From Geosiphon pyriformis (lineage: Eukaryota > Glomeromycota > Glomeromycetes > Archaeosporales > Geosiphonaceae), in the NCBI GenBank assembly GCA_016748015.1, contig JAAOMT010000088.1, positions 352,286-416,285 of the forward strand: 64,000 nucleotides of DNA, given 5' to 3'. Made by a program: the position numbers and the translations under genes. Positions 1-11,140 of the stretch are shown piece after piece. Within the stretch, counting starts at the first letter, position 1. Every line of letters begins with the position of its first letter. The notes beneath the pieces were generated by a model, which worked only from the letters and a program-made list of their open reading frames with translations, was not told the DNA's origin and did not search any database.

Positions 1-924
1 AAAGTAGCAACAATAAATAAAAAGTTCTTAAAATTAACAACAGTATATTATTACAAATTAAGAAAAAAAAATTTGTAATTTTAAGTACTAATTAAGAAAA
101 AAAAACTATTTATAACAATATTATTAATAATAATTAAAAAGATTTTAGAAGCAAAATTTATATAAATAAATTTAATATTGTTTTTTAAAACTGACTTAAG
201 CTTAACAAAGCCAAATATTAAATAAAACAGTATTATGATTTAAGAATTTAGCAAAAGAATTATAAAATAATATAAATTATCCAATCATAATATAGTACAG
301 TAATAATCCTAAAAAAATAATGATTAATATAATAGCAAGCACCAACTGATAATAGTGGTCAACACTAACTAGTAATAGTGACCAATACCAACTGATAATA
401 GTAATAAACACCAGGTTGAAATACCAAAAAAAAATTATTACAATGTGTTTTCTTGTAAAACTACAAACATGTATATATACAGTAGCTTTAATATTGAGAA
501 AAACAATATCATCTAACAAAATTATTATCTTCTAGTCTTTACTTTTAAAAATAAATATTCACAAAAACCTTTAATTAAAAAAAAACGAAATAGAATATTA
601 AAAACTGAATCTAATGTGTTAAGAAACTTACTTGTATTATTTATTGAATAAAACTATCATTCATTAGCTGAATCTCTTGGAAGAATAATTTCTAATTAAG
701 ATTATTCATGTTGTTACTAATTGATAAAAGCTTTATTGTGAGAATTAGGAAAAGTGCTAAAGACCATTAACATTCTGTATTTTTAGATTAGAAAAACACA
801 TTAAGCAATTGCAAAGATAGTCTTAGAAAAAACTCCAGACAGCAGATAGATTTCAGTTCAGCCTCTGAGAAGGAGTACATAAATATACACAACAATTAGG
901 AATTAAGAAATAACTTACATCATG
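1..924. other. AT-rich decayed repeat DNA, no gene
   Basis: Very AT-rich with frequent stops in all frames and almost no CpG. I see no supportable gene. The composition matches the neighbouring transposon relics, so this is probably more of the same decayed material, but I cannot align it convincingly. Confidence 0.4.
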
Positions 925-1617
925 ATATTAAAGAAAAAGCCTTTAGTATAACAGTAACATTATTACACAAATAGAATTAAGAAACTTACAAGAGATTGAT
1001 TGCAATTAAAATAAGATATTGGCAATTAAATATACCAAGAAAACCATTCTGTAACAACAGATAATTAACTAAGACCAATTTAATTTTAAACATAATATTA
1101 AACATTAAAATAAAAACTATTTATTTAGAAAACTTTTAACAATTAGAAATTATTTTTTAAACATTATTAAAAACAGTATCAAAAAACAAAAAACAAAAAA
1201 TTAATTTGGTTTTTATTTGATTAGTCTAATTCTTAAAATTAAATAACTTAATAGATTATTTTGTTTTTAAAATTAGTAATAATCTGTTAAAAGACATTAT
1301 ATTTAATAATACAACTAATAATTGATTTTAACTTATCTTAAAAAATATGCTATTGTTATTATTATTTATATTAAAAAAAGAGCTGGTTGTTATTAAAGAG
1401 ATTTTATCTGAAATTACAAAAAAGTTTAATATAATAATAGCAAATATAAATAATTACTACTGTTTTTTTGAATCTTTGGCTTTTTTGACTATTTGTAAAA
1501 AATAATATTATTATTAATAATAAAAACAAAAAAACCAACTTGTTAATTAATTTATTGTTGAAAACCTTAAAGTTCTTAAAAAAAGTAAAAACAATATTAG
1601 AACTAATTTAAATATAT
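925..1617 (-). pseudogene. LINE-like ORF1 relic, copy A (3' portion)
   Basis: This stretch aligns by eye, in the same orientation, with 13,640-14,245. Shared landmarks are 'tttttatttgattagtct' near 1,207 and 13,840, and 'ccaacttgttaatt' near 1,536, matching 'ccagcttgttaatt' near 14,161. Copy B encodes on its minus strand a LINE-type ORF1 with a zinc-knuckle relic, so copy A is the same family, more degraded (no open frame of length). The match stops at about 1,617, where an LTR-like sequence begins, and resumes at about 2,600. Confidence 0.4.
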
Positions 1618-2590
1618 TGTTATTTAAATAAAAAAACTGATTAAAAATTTATTAAAAAATTATGTTTAATATATAATAATATAAAATAATACATAATAAC
1701 ATAAAATAATACATGATAATATAAAATAACACAAAATAATTAACAATAATATAGAATAATTATTTATAATATAAAAAAACAAAACAATAATTAATGATAA
1801 CAAGCAATTAAAAACAATTTTATAAAACTAAAAAATATGTATAAAAATAAATAGTTGTAACAAACAAAAAGAACAGAATTAAATTTATTTCAATTTATTT
1901 AAAAAAACCTTAAACCAATCTTTTCTATTATTTGTTTATATATTTTACTACTTAAATAAAAATAATATTATTTTTTTTAATCTTATAATTCTAAACTTAT
2001 TATTAAAAATTAAATTTTTTATAATTATTTACTTTTATTTCAGACCAAATATAATTAATATAATGTTTTTAAAATTTTAAAAACAACTTAAACTAATTAT
2101 TCTTGATTATAATAATTAATAATATACTAATTTTTTTCTTTATTTTCATTTTTTTTTCTTTTAAGAAGTAATAATAATGGAAATTAATTGTTTTGGGATT
2201 AAATTTTATAATAATTTGGTAAAAAAAAATTTTCTCTAATTTTAAATATATTAATTTTTTTTATTAACTTATCAAAAAAGCTAAAAGACATTATTAAATT
2301 TTAATAATTATGATTAATTAATACAAAGTAAATAATTACAACAATATTACTATTAAAACAATATTTTTATGTTTTATAACTAAGAAACTTAATAGATAAA
2401 ACTAAAATAACAACAAATTTTCAAAGATTAATAAACTAATTTAATAAGAAAATTAATATATCAAAAGACTTTCAAGCTTTTTTTTTTACTTTTAAAAACA
2501 GATTTTATCTTTAAAACATGAATATCAAATATTATAATATTATTTACCAAGTTTATTCATAATAATATCTCTTAAAAAAAACTTTAATTA
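1618..2590 (+). repeat. Possible solo LTR fossil, gypsy family 1
   Basis: The interval has the length expected for a family-1 LTR (about 925 bp) and shares collinear landmarks with the LTR at 4,644-5,569. Near 1,817 it reads 'attttataaaact' then 'atatgtata', against 'attttgtaaaacat' and 'tatgtatata' near 4,907. Near 2,101 it reads 'tcttgattataataatt' then 'atatactaattttttt', against 'tcttgattacagctatt' and 'gaatactaatttttt'. The last third is hard to align. The 5' end at 'tgttattt' (1,618) fits the LTR start. Extreme decay keeps this tentative. Confidence 0.3.
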
Positions 2591-2599
2591 AAAAAAAAT

Positions 2600-2820
2600 C
2601 ATTAGCCAAAAATAAAAAAATATTTTAAAAACTGTCAAAAGCAGTTTTTTATTATTAATATTTAAAAAAATATTATTAAAGCATTTTGTTTAACTGTTTC
2701 AATAATAAAAAAACTCTTTTTTATTAAAATTTTATTAATTATTATAGAAAAAGTAATATTTAAAACTTTTTTATTCTTTGTTTTAATTATAGTTATAAAA
2801 TTAAGAAAAAAAAGAGTGTC
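2600..2820 (-). pseudogene. LINE-like ORF1 relic, copy A (5' portion)
   Basis: Aligns with 32,310-32,520, the right-hand half of copy B. Both read 'tattttaa' followed by an 'aaaacagcttttca / aaaagcagtttttt' segment, then 'gctgttttaataa / actgtttcaataa', 'ctatagaaaaaataatattt / ttatagaaaaagtaatattt' and 'ataaaattaagaaa'. Together with 925-1,617 this gives a LINE-like copy split by the possible solo LTR. The coding strand would be minus, upstream of the part at 925-1,617. Confidence 0.4.
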
Positions 2821-3229
2821 TTCATGTTTTTTTATTATTATTTTTATTATTAATTAATAATATTAAAATATTTATTAATTTATTATTAATTTTTATTATT
2901 AATTATAAAAATATTAATTTTATTTTTTAAGTATTATTTATATATTAATAATAATTAATTAGTTTTTGTTAAAAAATTTTATTCCAAATAATTTATTAAA
3001 ATTAGATATAATATTGTTTTTATTATTATAAAAACTTAATAAAAAATAAAAAACCTTTTTTTTGTATTTTTAAAATTACTATACAATAAATACAATAAAA
3101 ACTTTTTTTTTTATATATTCCGAATTTTTTAAAGAGCATTTTTTGAAAAAGAAGTTTTTTATTTTATTTTTTTATTTTTGTCTTTTTTGTTCTATTATTT
3201 TTAATATTTCTTAAGCAAATAATCTTTTT

Positions 3230-4225
3230 GTGATAGTCTTAATGGCTAATTTTAATAACAATATGTCTAAAAAAAAAGCATTCAAAGAAATAATTTATGA
3301 ATTTAGTAAAGATTTTTTTTTCAAAAAAAGAGAGTTTCAATTGACAATGTTAAATAATTTAGTAATAAAAAATATATTTTTCTGGTTAAGTTTAGTTCTG
3401 ATGAAGGTGTATATTCGAACATAAATAGTAAATCTGGTTACAGTGATAACAAAAATGTTTTAGCTAATATTGATCATAGTTTTTTTTTGGTTTAACAACA
3501 ACAACTCTTAAAGCAAAAAAGATTGTTAAAAACTTAGAATGTGGTTTTTTTCTTAGTAAAATTAACTTTAACATGAATGAAAATAGTGGTTCTCTTCTCT
3601 TTTCTTTTAATATATCTTTAAAAAAAAGATGAATAGATCTAAAAATAGTAAAAACTTGAGTAGAAATGGCAATAAAAAAATTTTTTATATTGAACATAAA
3701 TTTTTTAACAGTAAAAAAAAATCAGTAACAATTAAGACACAATTCATTAAAAAATTTTTTTTATCTGTCAATGGTTTTATTTTTTTAAAATTTAAAAAGA
3801 TTATTAAAGCTCTGTATTATCTATTTTTGTATAGACTGAAATTATTTGAACAGATACAAACAGATGACAAGATAACTTTATTAATTAGATTCTCTAATAT
3901 AATAGAAATTTTTGGTCATCTATTTGTATACTGGTTTTTGGATTTACAAATTTTAAGTTGAATACCAAAAAATTCACTACAATTTTTGGTCAAGTTAAAA
4001 GTCAGTTCTGTAAATAATTTTCTGGCAAACATAATAAGAATTTTTTTAGATAACAAGATTTTTTTAGCAGATAAACTATCTAGTGTTTTTTATTTTCCTA
4101 ACCACTTTTTTATGTCTAATATACTAGAAAATTTTTATTATTTTAAAATAATCTGGTTTATAAAACAACTGAATATTGCTTTTGGTAATAAGTTTTTAGT
4201 TAAGTATGGTTTAATTATGAATTGA
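3230..4225 (+). pseudogene. Broken plus-strand coding relic, unknown protein
   Basis: Open segments at 3,230-3,424, 3,629-3,961 and 3,986-4,225 all lie in the same reading frame, separated by in-frame stops, which suggests one original ORF of about 330 codons. The translation is rich in Phe, Lys, Asn and Ser. Abundant TTT where Ser TCT might be expected would fit C-to-T decay. I recognise no catalytic motif. It could be an ORF1 or gag-type protein of another retroelement. The flanks at 2,821-3,229 and 4,226-4,638 show nothing identifiable. Confidence 0.3.
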
Positions 4226-4643
4226 AAAACTTTTTGATATTAGAAAAAGTTAAGTCCAAAAAATTTAGTGCCAATATAATTTGTAAAAACTTTAGTTTAT
4301 GTAAATAATTTTCTTATTAATCTTAGTAAAAACATGCCTAATTCTGACTGCTCAAATTTTTTTAAATCAAGAAAGTTTTTAGAGATTTAAAAACATCTAC
4401 ATAAACTATAGAAAGAAGTAATTAATGTATATATTAATAGTTTATTAAAGACTTAGATACTATAAAGATAATAAATAAAGCAGTAATTTATTTTCCTAAT
4501 GTTAGATAAACATAAGTGTTAAAGTTTTTGAATTAATGTTATCAATAATATTAGAATTACAAATTATTATCTTGGTATTAAAATGTATTTCTTCTTTTTG
4601 TTTTGTGATTCTATATACAAACAGCCAAACTGTTATAGATATA

Positions 4644-5569
4644 TGTTGTTACTTATAGAAAAGAATACAAAAAAAATAGTAGAAAAAACAAATAAGAAAA
4701 ATAGATTAATAAAAGAATAATATTGAGCATATAAGTATATTGTTAGTAAATTAAGACATATTGTTTAACAATATAAGCAATATTAGTAGATTAGGACACA
4801 TTGCTTAACAATATAAGCAATATTAATAGATTAGAGCATATTACTTAGCAATATGAACATTGCTTGAAAAATTAGGACACATTGTTTACAAATATGTAAG
4901 ATTTTGTAAAACATCAATTATGTATATATAGCAAAAGTATTAAAAACAGAAAAGACAAAATTCATAGTTAGAATACACAGTTAAAGCTCCCAGTTAAGAA
5001 AAGTTAGAAGCAGTTCAAAATTTTCATCATATTTTAATAAATTATTAATTACCACTTGAATTTATGTTATTATCACTTGATTGAAGAATATTAATCATTT
5101 TTACTCTATTAACATAGAGTGTTAATAGAATTTAATATTTAACTACACTGGAACAATAGCTCTTGATTACAGCTATTGATGGAATACTAATTTTTTCTTT
5201 TTATTTTTTTTCTTTTTTTATTTTATTTATTTTTTTTGTTTTGTTGTTTACTAATTGATTAAAAATTAATGCACAAAGTTATTAATATTAAAAGCACTGG
5301 TAAAAAACTCCAGAAAGAAGGTAGACAATTATAAATTAAAGATTACTTACCAGAAAATTACTGGCCATTAAGCTGATAAAGAAATTAATAGAATTGAATA
5401 TTCTGGGAAACAACTAAAACAATCATTAAATTTTTGTCTATTATACAAAAAACTCAAACAAAAATCTTCAGACACTAAAATCTTCAGATATTACCAACTG
5501 TATTAATTATTGAGCACCAAATTACAGGTTTGTTATTTGTATTAACACCCCAAATAATCATCTATAATA
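4644..5569 (+). repeat. 5' LTR, gypsy family 1 copy 1
   Basis: 926 bp, beginning TGTTGTTACTTATAG and ending TCTATAATA, where the 3' LTR ends CCTATAACA (terminal CA eroded to TA here). Aligned to the 3' LTR, the first 100 bases after 4,721 show about a dozen mismatches, all C/T or G/A. It contains a block of about 40-bp tandem repeats, a T-rich tract near 5,190-5,240 and the usual inverted terminal TG...CA type ends. Confidence 0.88.
4739..4897 (+). repeat. 40-bp tandem repeats inside the LTR
   Basis: Four imperfect copies of a unit of about 40 bp, each containing 'attag(t/a)agattagg(a)ca(c/t)attg(c/t)tta(a/g)caatat(a/g)agcaat'. The core ATTGCTTA...CAAT is nearly palindromic. The array is also present in the 3' LTR at about 10,305-10,470. 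Repeats of this kind in an LTR often lie in the U3 promoter region, so a regulatory role is possible but only inferred. Confidence 0.65.
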
Positions 5570-5571
5570 TT

Positions 5572-5587
5572 TGATGCTTTCTGTAAG
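5572..5587 (+). promoter_or_regulatory. Primer-binding site, family 1
   Basis: Two bases after the 5' LTR the sequence reads TGATGCTTTCTGTAAG. The family-2 element has TGGTGCTCCCTGTAAAG at the same place (17,804), and the minus-strand family-1 copy has TGATGCTCTTTAT after its LTR. The first two differ mainly by G/A and C/T transitions. TGG at the start is what pairs with a tRNA 3' CCA end, so the ancestral site was probably TGGTGCTCCCTG. Confidence 0.6.
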
Positions 5588-5634
5588 ATAATATTGAAAA
5601 TAATCCAGAACAATTCTATGAACATTATTAAAAT

Positions 5635-6645
5635 TTGGCACTGACTAGAGAAAAGCAAGAGCAGTATTTGGAACAGTTAAACACAAAACTCTGTAAACAC
5701 TGCCTAATTTCCAGTGACTTTAAAAATTGTAATAATTGTAACTTTATTTACAATCTACTATTATGCATGATTTATATAATCCTAGAAAAAAATAAACTAA
5801 TCAGTAGTTATACAGTGAAATCAGAATTGTTATTTAATCACAATTCAAACTATAATAACAATAATAATAATAACAACAGTTCCAGCTCTGTTTCAAATAG
5901 CTATAACAATAAAAATTTAAATTCCAACAAAGACTCAGAACAATATATTGTGCTCTCTGATCTTTCAAAAGAGCAGAAACTGAAATAGTTCAGTAATAAT
6001 GACAAAAGTATTATGCTAGAAAGAGTGCATAATACTGATACAAAGTTTAATTTAAGATATTCAAGAAACATTGTTATTAAATTGAAACCATATTTACACA
6101 TCTATATAGATTTAAAATTAGCAATAGAAATTTCAGCAACAACAATGATTCAATTAGTCTTAAGATCTAGTCTAACAAAAAAAGAAATTAATATCAAAGG
6201 AGGAATAATTAATACAGAATATGTAGAATATATTATTGCAATACTACAAAATAACTTGGAAAAAAAATATATTATAAAACAATATTCCTACTTTTGGTGA
6301 AAAAAAACCATTAATAAGAAAAAAATTATTTTCACTTATTAATTAGTTTCTATTCTATTATATAATCAGTACATATTAGTAATAGAAAGAAAAGTAAAGG
6401 GCCAGTTCCAAATTTTTGAAACAGGACCAACTATTTGTAAATCAGAAAAGATTGGAATTACCAATCTCTATATACTAGTTAAGAACTATAAGCACATCAA
6501 AATTCTCATCTATAATACAACTGGAGACATTATTGAAATACCAAGCAGAACAACTATTGAATATTTAAGCACTAAAGTTGAAAACCAATTACCAAATACT
6601 ATTTCAAACTTTTCACAACTGTGCAAATATGTAGATATTATATTA
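5635..6645 (+). pseudogene. dUTPase-like domain ORF of gypsy family 1
   Basis: One frame runs from 5,635 through stops at 5,986 and 6,298. The N-terminal half holds two CxxC-like pairs, then an Asn/Ser-rich linker (about residues 65-105). From about 6,079 the translation matches the trimeric dUTPase pattern: YIDL (motif 1-like), LRSSL (motif 2, compare RSGLA), then GGIIN-TEYVE at about 6,199-6,234 (motif 3, compare G-[IV]-I-D-x-x-Y-x-G). The motif-3 Asp is Asn (AAT at 6,211) and the Gly is Glu, both explained by G-to-A. A further coding-like stretch continues to about 6,645 in another frame. dUTPase would hydrolyse dUTP and limit uracil in cDNA. It sits between protease and RT in this family. 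The assignment rests on motif spacing only. Confidence 0.6.
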
Positions 6646-6699
6646 CAAACAATATATGAATGAAAAGAATATTATTTGCTTTAACCAAAACAATTGGAC

Positions 6700-8090
6700 C
6701 AAATGAACTTAAAAAACTTAGATCCACTTTAACACATATAACTCAAAATATTACTCAATAATTTCACTGATATTTTTGCCAGTGAAAATGAATTTGGGAA
6801 AACTAACATTATTTAGTATTAGATTAAGACTGAAAATACAATGTCAATAAAACAATGAGCATACAGAATACTATTAACCAGTCACAAAATTATTTGACAA
6901 GAAATCAACAAAATATTGAACAATAGATTAATTCAATCATTGATGAGTTCATGGTTATTACTAGTGATACTGGTCTGGAAAAAGAATAGAAAGATCTGCT
7001 TTTGTATAGATTATAGAAAACTCAACAATATGACTTGTAAAAACAGTTATTCAACTCTACAAATTCAAGAATTATTCAATGTATTTGGAGGGTAAAATGG
7101 TTTTCAATATTAAATTTGAACAGTAGTTACTAACAGATAGCCATAAAACCAGAAGATAAAGAAAAAACTACTTTTACAATCAGAGAAAAAAATTTCGAGT
7201 TTGATGTTATGCCATTTGACTTAACCAATATACCAGTTATCTTCCAACAACTCATGAAAATTGTTTATATTAGACTGCTATGGAAATTAGTAGTTGTTTA
7301 TTTGAATAACACCAAAATGTTTTTAAAAACATTTAATGATTATTTTTATTATCTACAGTAAATGTTTAAGAAACTAAAAAGAGCTGAATTAAAACTAAAT
7401 ACAACCAAATACTTCTTTGGCAAAACAGAACTGAAATTCTTGGAACATGTTATAAGCAAAGATGGCATCAAGACAGATCCAGATAAGATTAAGATAATTA
7501 AGAACTTTCTAGTACCAACAAATTTCATAGAATTAAGAACATTCTTAGAATTTGCTGAATACTATTGCTGTTTTATCCAAAACTTTTTCAAACTGGCTTA
7601 ACCACTTCACCAGTTCTAAGCCAAAAACATTAAGTATGAATGGATTAAAACCCAACAAGAAGCTTTTAATATATTAAGAAGAAAACTTATTTAAGCTTCA
7701 ATACTAATTTATCTAAATTACAATAAATCATTTATTATTACTATTAATACATCAGGTCAAGCATTAAAAGCAGTACTATTTCAGAGAAAACCAAATAAAA
7801 AAGAACACTCAGTAGTATATACCAGCTAAAGCTTAAGCCTAACTAAAAAGAACTATGGAACTTTAATACTGAAATATTTGGCTATCTATTGGGTTATTAT
7901 AAAATAAAAAGAATATTTGAGTCAAAAGTTTGATATATACACTAATTACAAAGGATTGATATTAATTTAAAAGCAAAAATTTGAAGACAATTATTATGTC
8001 AAATAGAAAATAAAACTTTCACTATTTAAATATACAATATATTATAAAAAGAAAAAAAAAAATAGAAATGTTAATAGATTGTTGTAAATA
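6700..8090 (+). pseudogene. Reverse transcriptase and RNase H, family 1
   Basis: RT landmarks survive in pieces. CFCIDYRKLNNMT near 6,997-7,035 is the 'DYRxLN' motif. VVYLNNTKMF near 7,293-7,322 is the YxDD active-site box with both Asp changed to Asn (AAT AAC at 7,305-7,310). An open stretch at 7,362-7,601 carries the thumb region (FGKTELKFL, HVISKDGIKTDPDK, then the connection to EYYCCFI). RNase H is seen near 7,738-7,800 as TINTSGQALKAVLFQ, where TDASG would be expected, again Asp to Asn. Many stops and at least two frame changes make this non-functional. Confidence 0.8.
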
Positions 8091-8265
8091 AAATAAATCT
8101 AAAAACATTTCAACTCAAAATATAACAAAAGATAAACACACAAAAATATTTATAATTTTAACATTATATTAATACCCAACAATTCAAAAAAAAATTATCT
8201 TAAAAAGAATAAAACAACATAAAACAACAATCAAAATATTTTATTACTTACCAAAATATACTGTA

Positions 8266-9500
8266 TTGAAAAACAAAAAAAATTCGGATCAATTACTTAG
8301 AGTAATTACAGAACCAGAAAAAAAAACAATACTATACAACATATACTCAGATCTAACAGCAGGACATTTTCATAAAGAAACAACCATAGAGAAAACCAGA
8401 AAGAGATATTATTGGTATCAATATATCCAGATATCATTTAATATATTCAAAATTGTGATGCTTGTCAAAAAAAAAAAACCTTAGTAAACTACTAAACCAA
8501 TTAGAATAAAACAATCATTTGATCAAATTGGAATTGACTTAGTCAGACCATTAACAATAATCAGTAGAAGTAATTATTATATAGCAGTAACCATAAATTA
8601 TCTCACAAAATGGCCAGAAGCAAAAGCAATTCAAAGAGCAGATGCAAAATTCATAGCTGAATTCATCTATCAAGATTTAATTTGTCAAAATAAATGTCTG
8701 AAAAAACTATTATCAGATCAAAGAACTCATTTTGTGAACAGAATATTAGCAAAATTAAGTCAAAAATTTGGAATCAAAAAACCATTATTATTATTATATT
8801 ATCTACAAACAAATGACTTAGTTGAAAGATTCAACAGAACATTATGTAAAGCAATAGCAAAAATCAGTCAAAAAAACCAGAATAAATGGGATTTGTTTAT
8901 ACTATTAGTACTATTTGTTTATTAAACAATAAAGCAAGATATCATACAAGCAATACTATTTAAACTTATTTATAGTAAAACAGCAATATTACCAGTGGAG
9001 ATAAACATCAACATATATTCAACAGAACTAATAACAAAAGCCAACTTCTAAAGAACATTATTAAAAAGAACATACAAACTAATAAAAACATTAAAAAACA
9101 AAAGATGAAGAGCAATTGATAATATTCAAAAGTCACAAAAAAAAACAAAAAAAACAACACAATAACTAATTACCAGATAAACCAGTTAAATTCAAGATTG
9201 GAGACAAAATATTTTTATATCATATCAAAGTAAAAAAACAATGGAGTGGAAAATTTAACTGCAAATAAAACAAACCATTCTATATTGAAAAAATTCTAGA
9301 AAATGAAGCTTATAAACTAAGATGAGACAACAAAATCTTAGTTAAAGCAGTACATAAAGATCAACTAAAACCATATTACAATATAGTATTATTATCTATC
9401 AGTAATATTCCACAACTAAGAGTACAAGATATACTAGTCAAATCAGATAAGATTCTATGAAATCTAGAACCAATTATTATTATTGAAGCAAACATATTAA
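8266..9500 (+). pseudogene. Integrase, family 1
   Basis: 8,266-8,925 is one frame with stops at 8,482 and just after. The N-terminal HHCC zinc domain is recognisable (GHFHKETTIEKTRKRYYW) but its Cys pair is lost. The catalytic core keeps IGIDLV near 8,530 (first Asp), LLSDQRTHF near 8,711 (second Asp) and DLVERFNRTLC near 8,817 (Glu). After a frame change, a C-terminal beta-barrel-like part follows (KIGDKIFLY, QWSGKFN, KPYYN at about 9,195-9,380). It would join cDNA to chromosomal DNA in the active ancestor. Confidence 0.8.
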
Positions 9501-9588
9501 ATTAATTTACCAGAACAGTATATAAAAACATGGTATATGTGACAAAAGCAATAACAAAAAAATAAAAATTCCAAACCATATCTATTCA

Positions 9589-10196
9589 ATGGCTCAACAA
9601 TTATTCCAAGCTTTAAATCAACAATAATTAAATATAGAAATCATTATTAATCACCAAACAATCTGCTATTGGAACACCAAAAAAAGAAGAAAAGCAGAAA
9701 ATACATTATATCAGTAACTATTGAACTTAACAAAACATTGGTCAGATAAAATAATAGAAAAAGTGAAGAATATTTTTGGAAAAATACTCATAATTATTTC
9801 AATAGAAGAGCTAACAAAAGAAATTAAAAATATTGAACAGAACAACTTCCAATACTATACTGTTATTATTAGTTAGAACAAAAGCTGAATATTTAAGAAC
9901 TATATACCAACAAATCTAAGAAAATATTCAATTAAGAAATAATACAGCAAATTAAAGACTTTATTGAAAAGAAGACAAATTTATTATTTCATATTAAAAC
10001 AATCTATCAGCTATATACAATATTTCAAAATTATCCAAAAATACTATTACATTCAGAAATAGAAACAATAATCATTAACCAGTGGGGAAAAATAAACAAT
10101 TTACAAATAAAAGACATAAAAACCAGAGTTAAACAAACAGTATTAAAAAAAGAAGTATTGAAATTAACTCAAAATAAAGATTTTGATGGAGCTTAA
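9589..10196 (+). pseudogene. Extra ORF downstream of integrase, family 1 (ORF-X)
   Basis: An ATG at 9,589 opens MAQQLFQALNQQ, followed by a Lys/Glu/Ile-rich, probably helical sequence with a few stops. After a frame change, 9,936-10,196 is open for 86 codons and ends KDFDGA-stop 16 bp before the 3' LTR. The minus-strand copy ends its internal region with RDFNRA-stop at the same place, so the C-terminus is conserved in the family. I see no membrane segment, so an envelope protein is unlikely. Function unknown. It could be an extended integrase tail, but the separate frame and start argue for its own ORF. Confidence 0.55.
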
Positions 10197-10212
10197 TATT
10201 AAAAAAAAATAA
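10195..10212 (+). promoter_or_regulatory. Degenerate polypurine tract, family 1
   Basis: The sequence just before the 3' LTR is 'taatattaaaaaaaaataa'. The same 'gagcttaatatta' followed by an A-run is found on the minus strand before the LTR at 15,057, which supports this as the plus-strand priming region. Purine content is now almost all A. Confidence 0.4.
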
Positions 10213-11135
10213 TAATATTACTTATAGAAAAGAGTACAAGAAAAATAATAGAAAAACCAAATAGAAAAAATAGACCAATAAGAGAATAATATTGAGCATA
10301 TAAGCATATTGCTAATAAATTAAAACACATTGCTTAGCAATATGAGCAATATTAGTAGATTAGGACATATTGTTTAACAATATGAGTAATGTTAATAAAT
10401 TAGGACACATTGCTCAACAATATGAGTATTGCTTAAAAAATTAAAACACATTGCTTATAAATATATAAAATTTCATAGAACATCAATTATGTATATATAG
10501 TGAAAGTGTTAGAAGCAAAAAAAACAGAATTTACAGCTAAAATACACAGTTAGAATCTCTGATTAAAAAAAGTTAGAAGCAGTTCAAAATTTTTATTACA
10601 TTTAATAAATTATTAATTACTACTTGAATTTATGTTATTATTACTTGATTGAAAAATATTAATCATCTTTATTTTATCAACACTCTATATTGATAGAATC
10701 TAATATTTAATCATATTGAAACAATAACTTTTAATCATGGCTATTGACAAGATACTAATTTTTTTTTATTTATTTTCTTTCTTTATTTATTTTATTTTTT
10801 TTTGTTTTATTGTTTACTAATTGATTAATAATTAATACACAGAGTTATTAATGTTAAAGACACTGGTAAAAAACTTCAGAAAGAAAATAGGCAATTATAA
10901 ATTAAGAATTACTTACCAGAAAATTACCAGTCATCAAGCTAAAAAAGAAATTGACAGAATTAAATATTTTGGAAGATGACTAAAACAACTATTGAATCTC
11001 TATCTATTATATAAAAAACTTAAACAAAAATCTTTAAACACCAAAACTTTCAGATATTATCAATTATATCAGTTATTGAGCACCAAGTTATGGGTTTTTT
11101 ATTTGTATTAACATTCCAAATAATCACCTATAACA
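10213..11135 (+). repeat. 3' LTR, gypsy family 1 copy 1
   Basis: 923 bp, collinear with 4,644-5,569. It starts TAATATTACTTATAG (TG changed to TA) and ends CCTATAACA. It is followed directly by the target duplication ATATA. Confidence 0.88.
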
Positions 11136-11140
11136 ATATA

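Larger units (their letters stand above)
4639..11140 (+). mobile_element. Ty3/gypsy family 1, copy 1 (degraded, gag-less)
   Basis: Two direct LTRs (4,644-5,569 and 10,213-11,135) are flanked by a 5-bp duplication ATATA at 4,639-4,643 and 11,136-11,140. The order RT, RNase H, integrase marks it as Ty3/gypsy. Inside are a dUTPase-like domain, RT, RNase H, integrase and an extra ORF. Gag and protease, seen in the related minus-strand copy at 14-32 kb, are missing: the sequence passes from the primer-binding site to the dUTPase-proximal reading frame within about 65 bp. Mismatches between the LTRs are nearly all transitions. The element cannot be active, having stops throughout and RT active-site Asp replaced by Asn. 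The duplication is AT-only, so it is modest evidence by itself. Confidence 0.88.

Noticed and set aside
4739-4897. CRISPR-like array (regular repeats in the LTR)
   Set aside because: Units are contiguous tandem repeats without unique spacers, inside an LTR of a eukaryotic retrotransposon.
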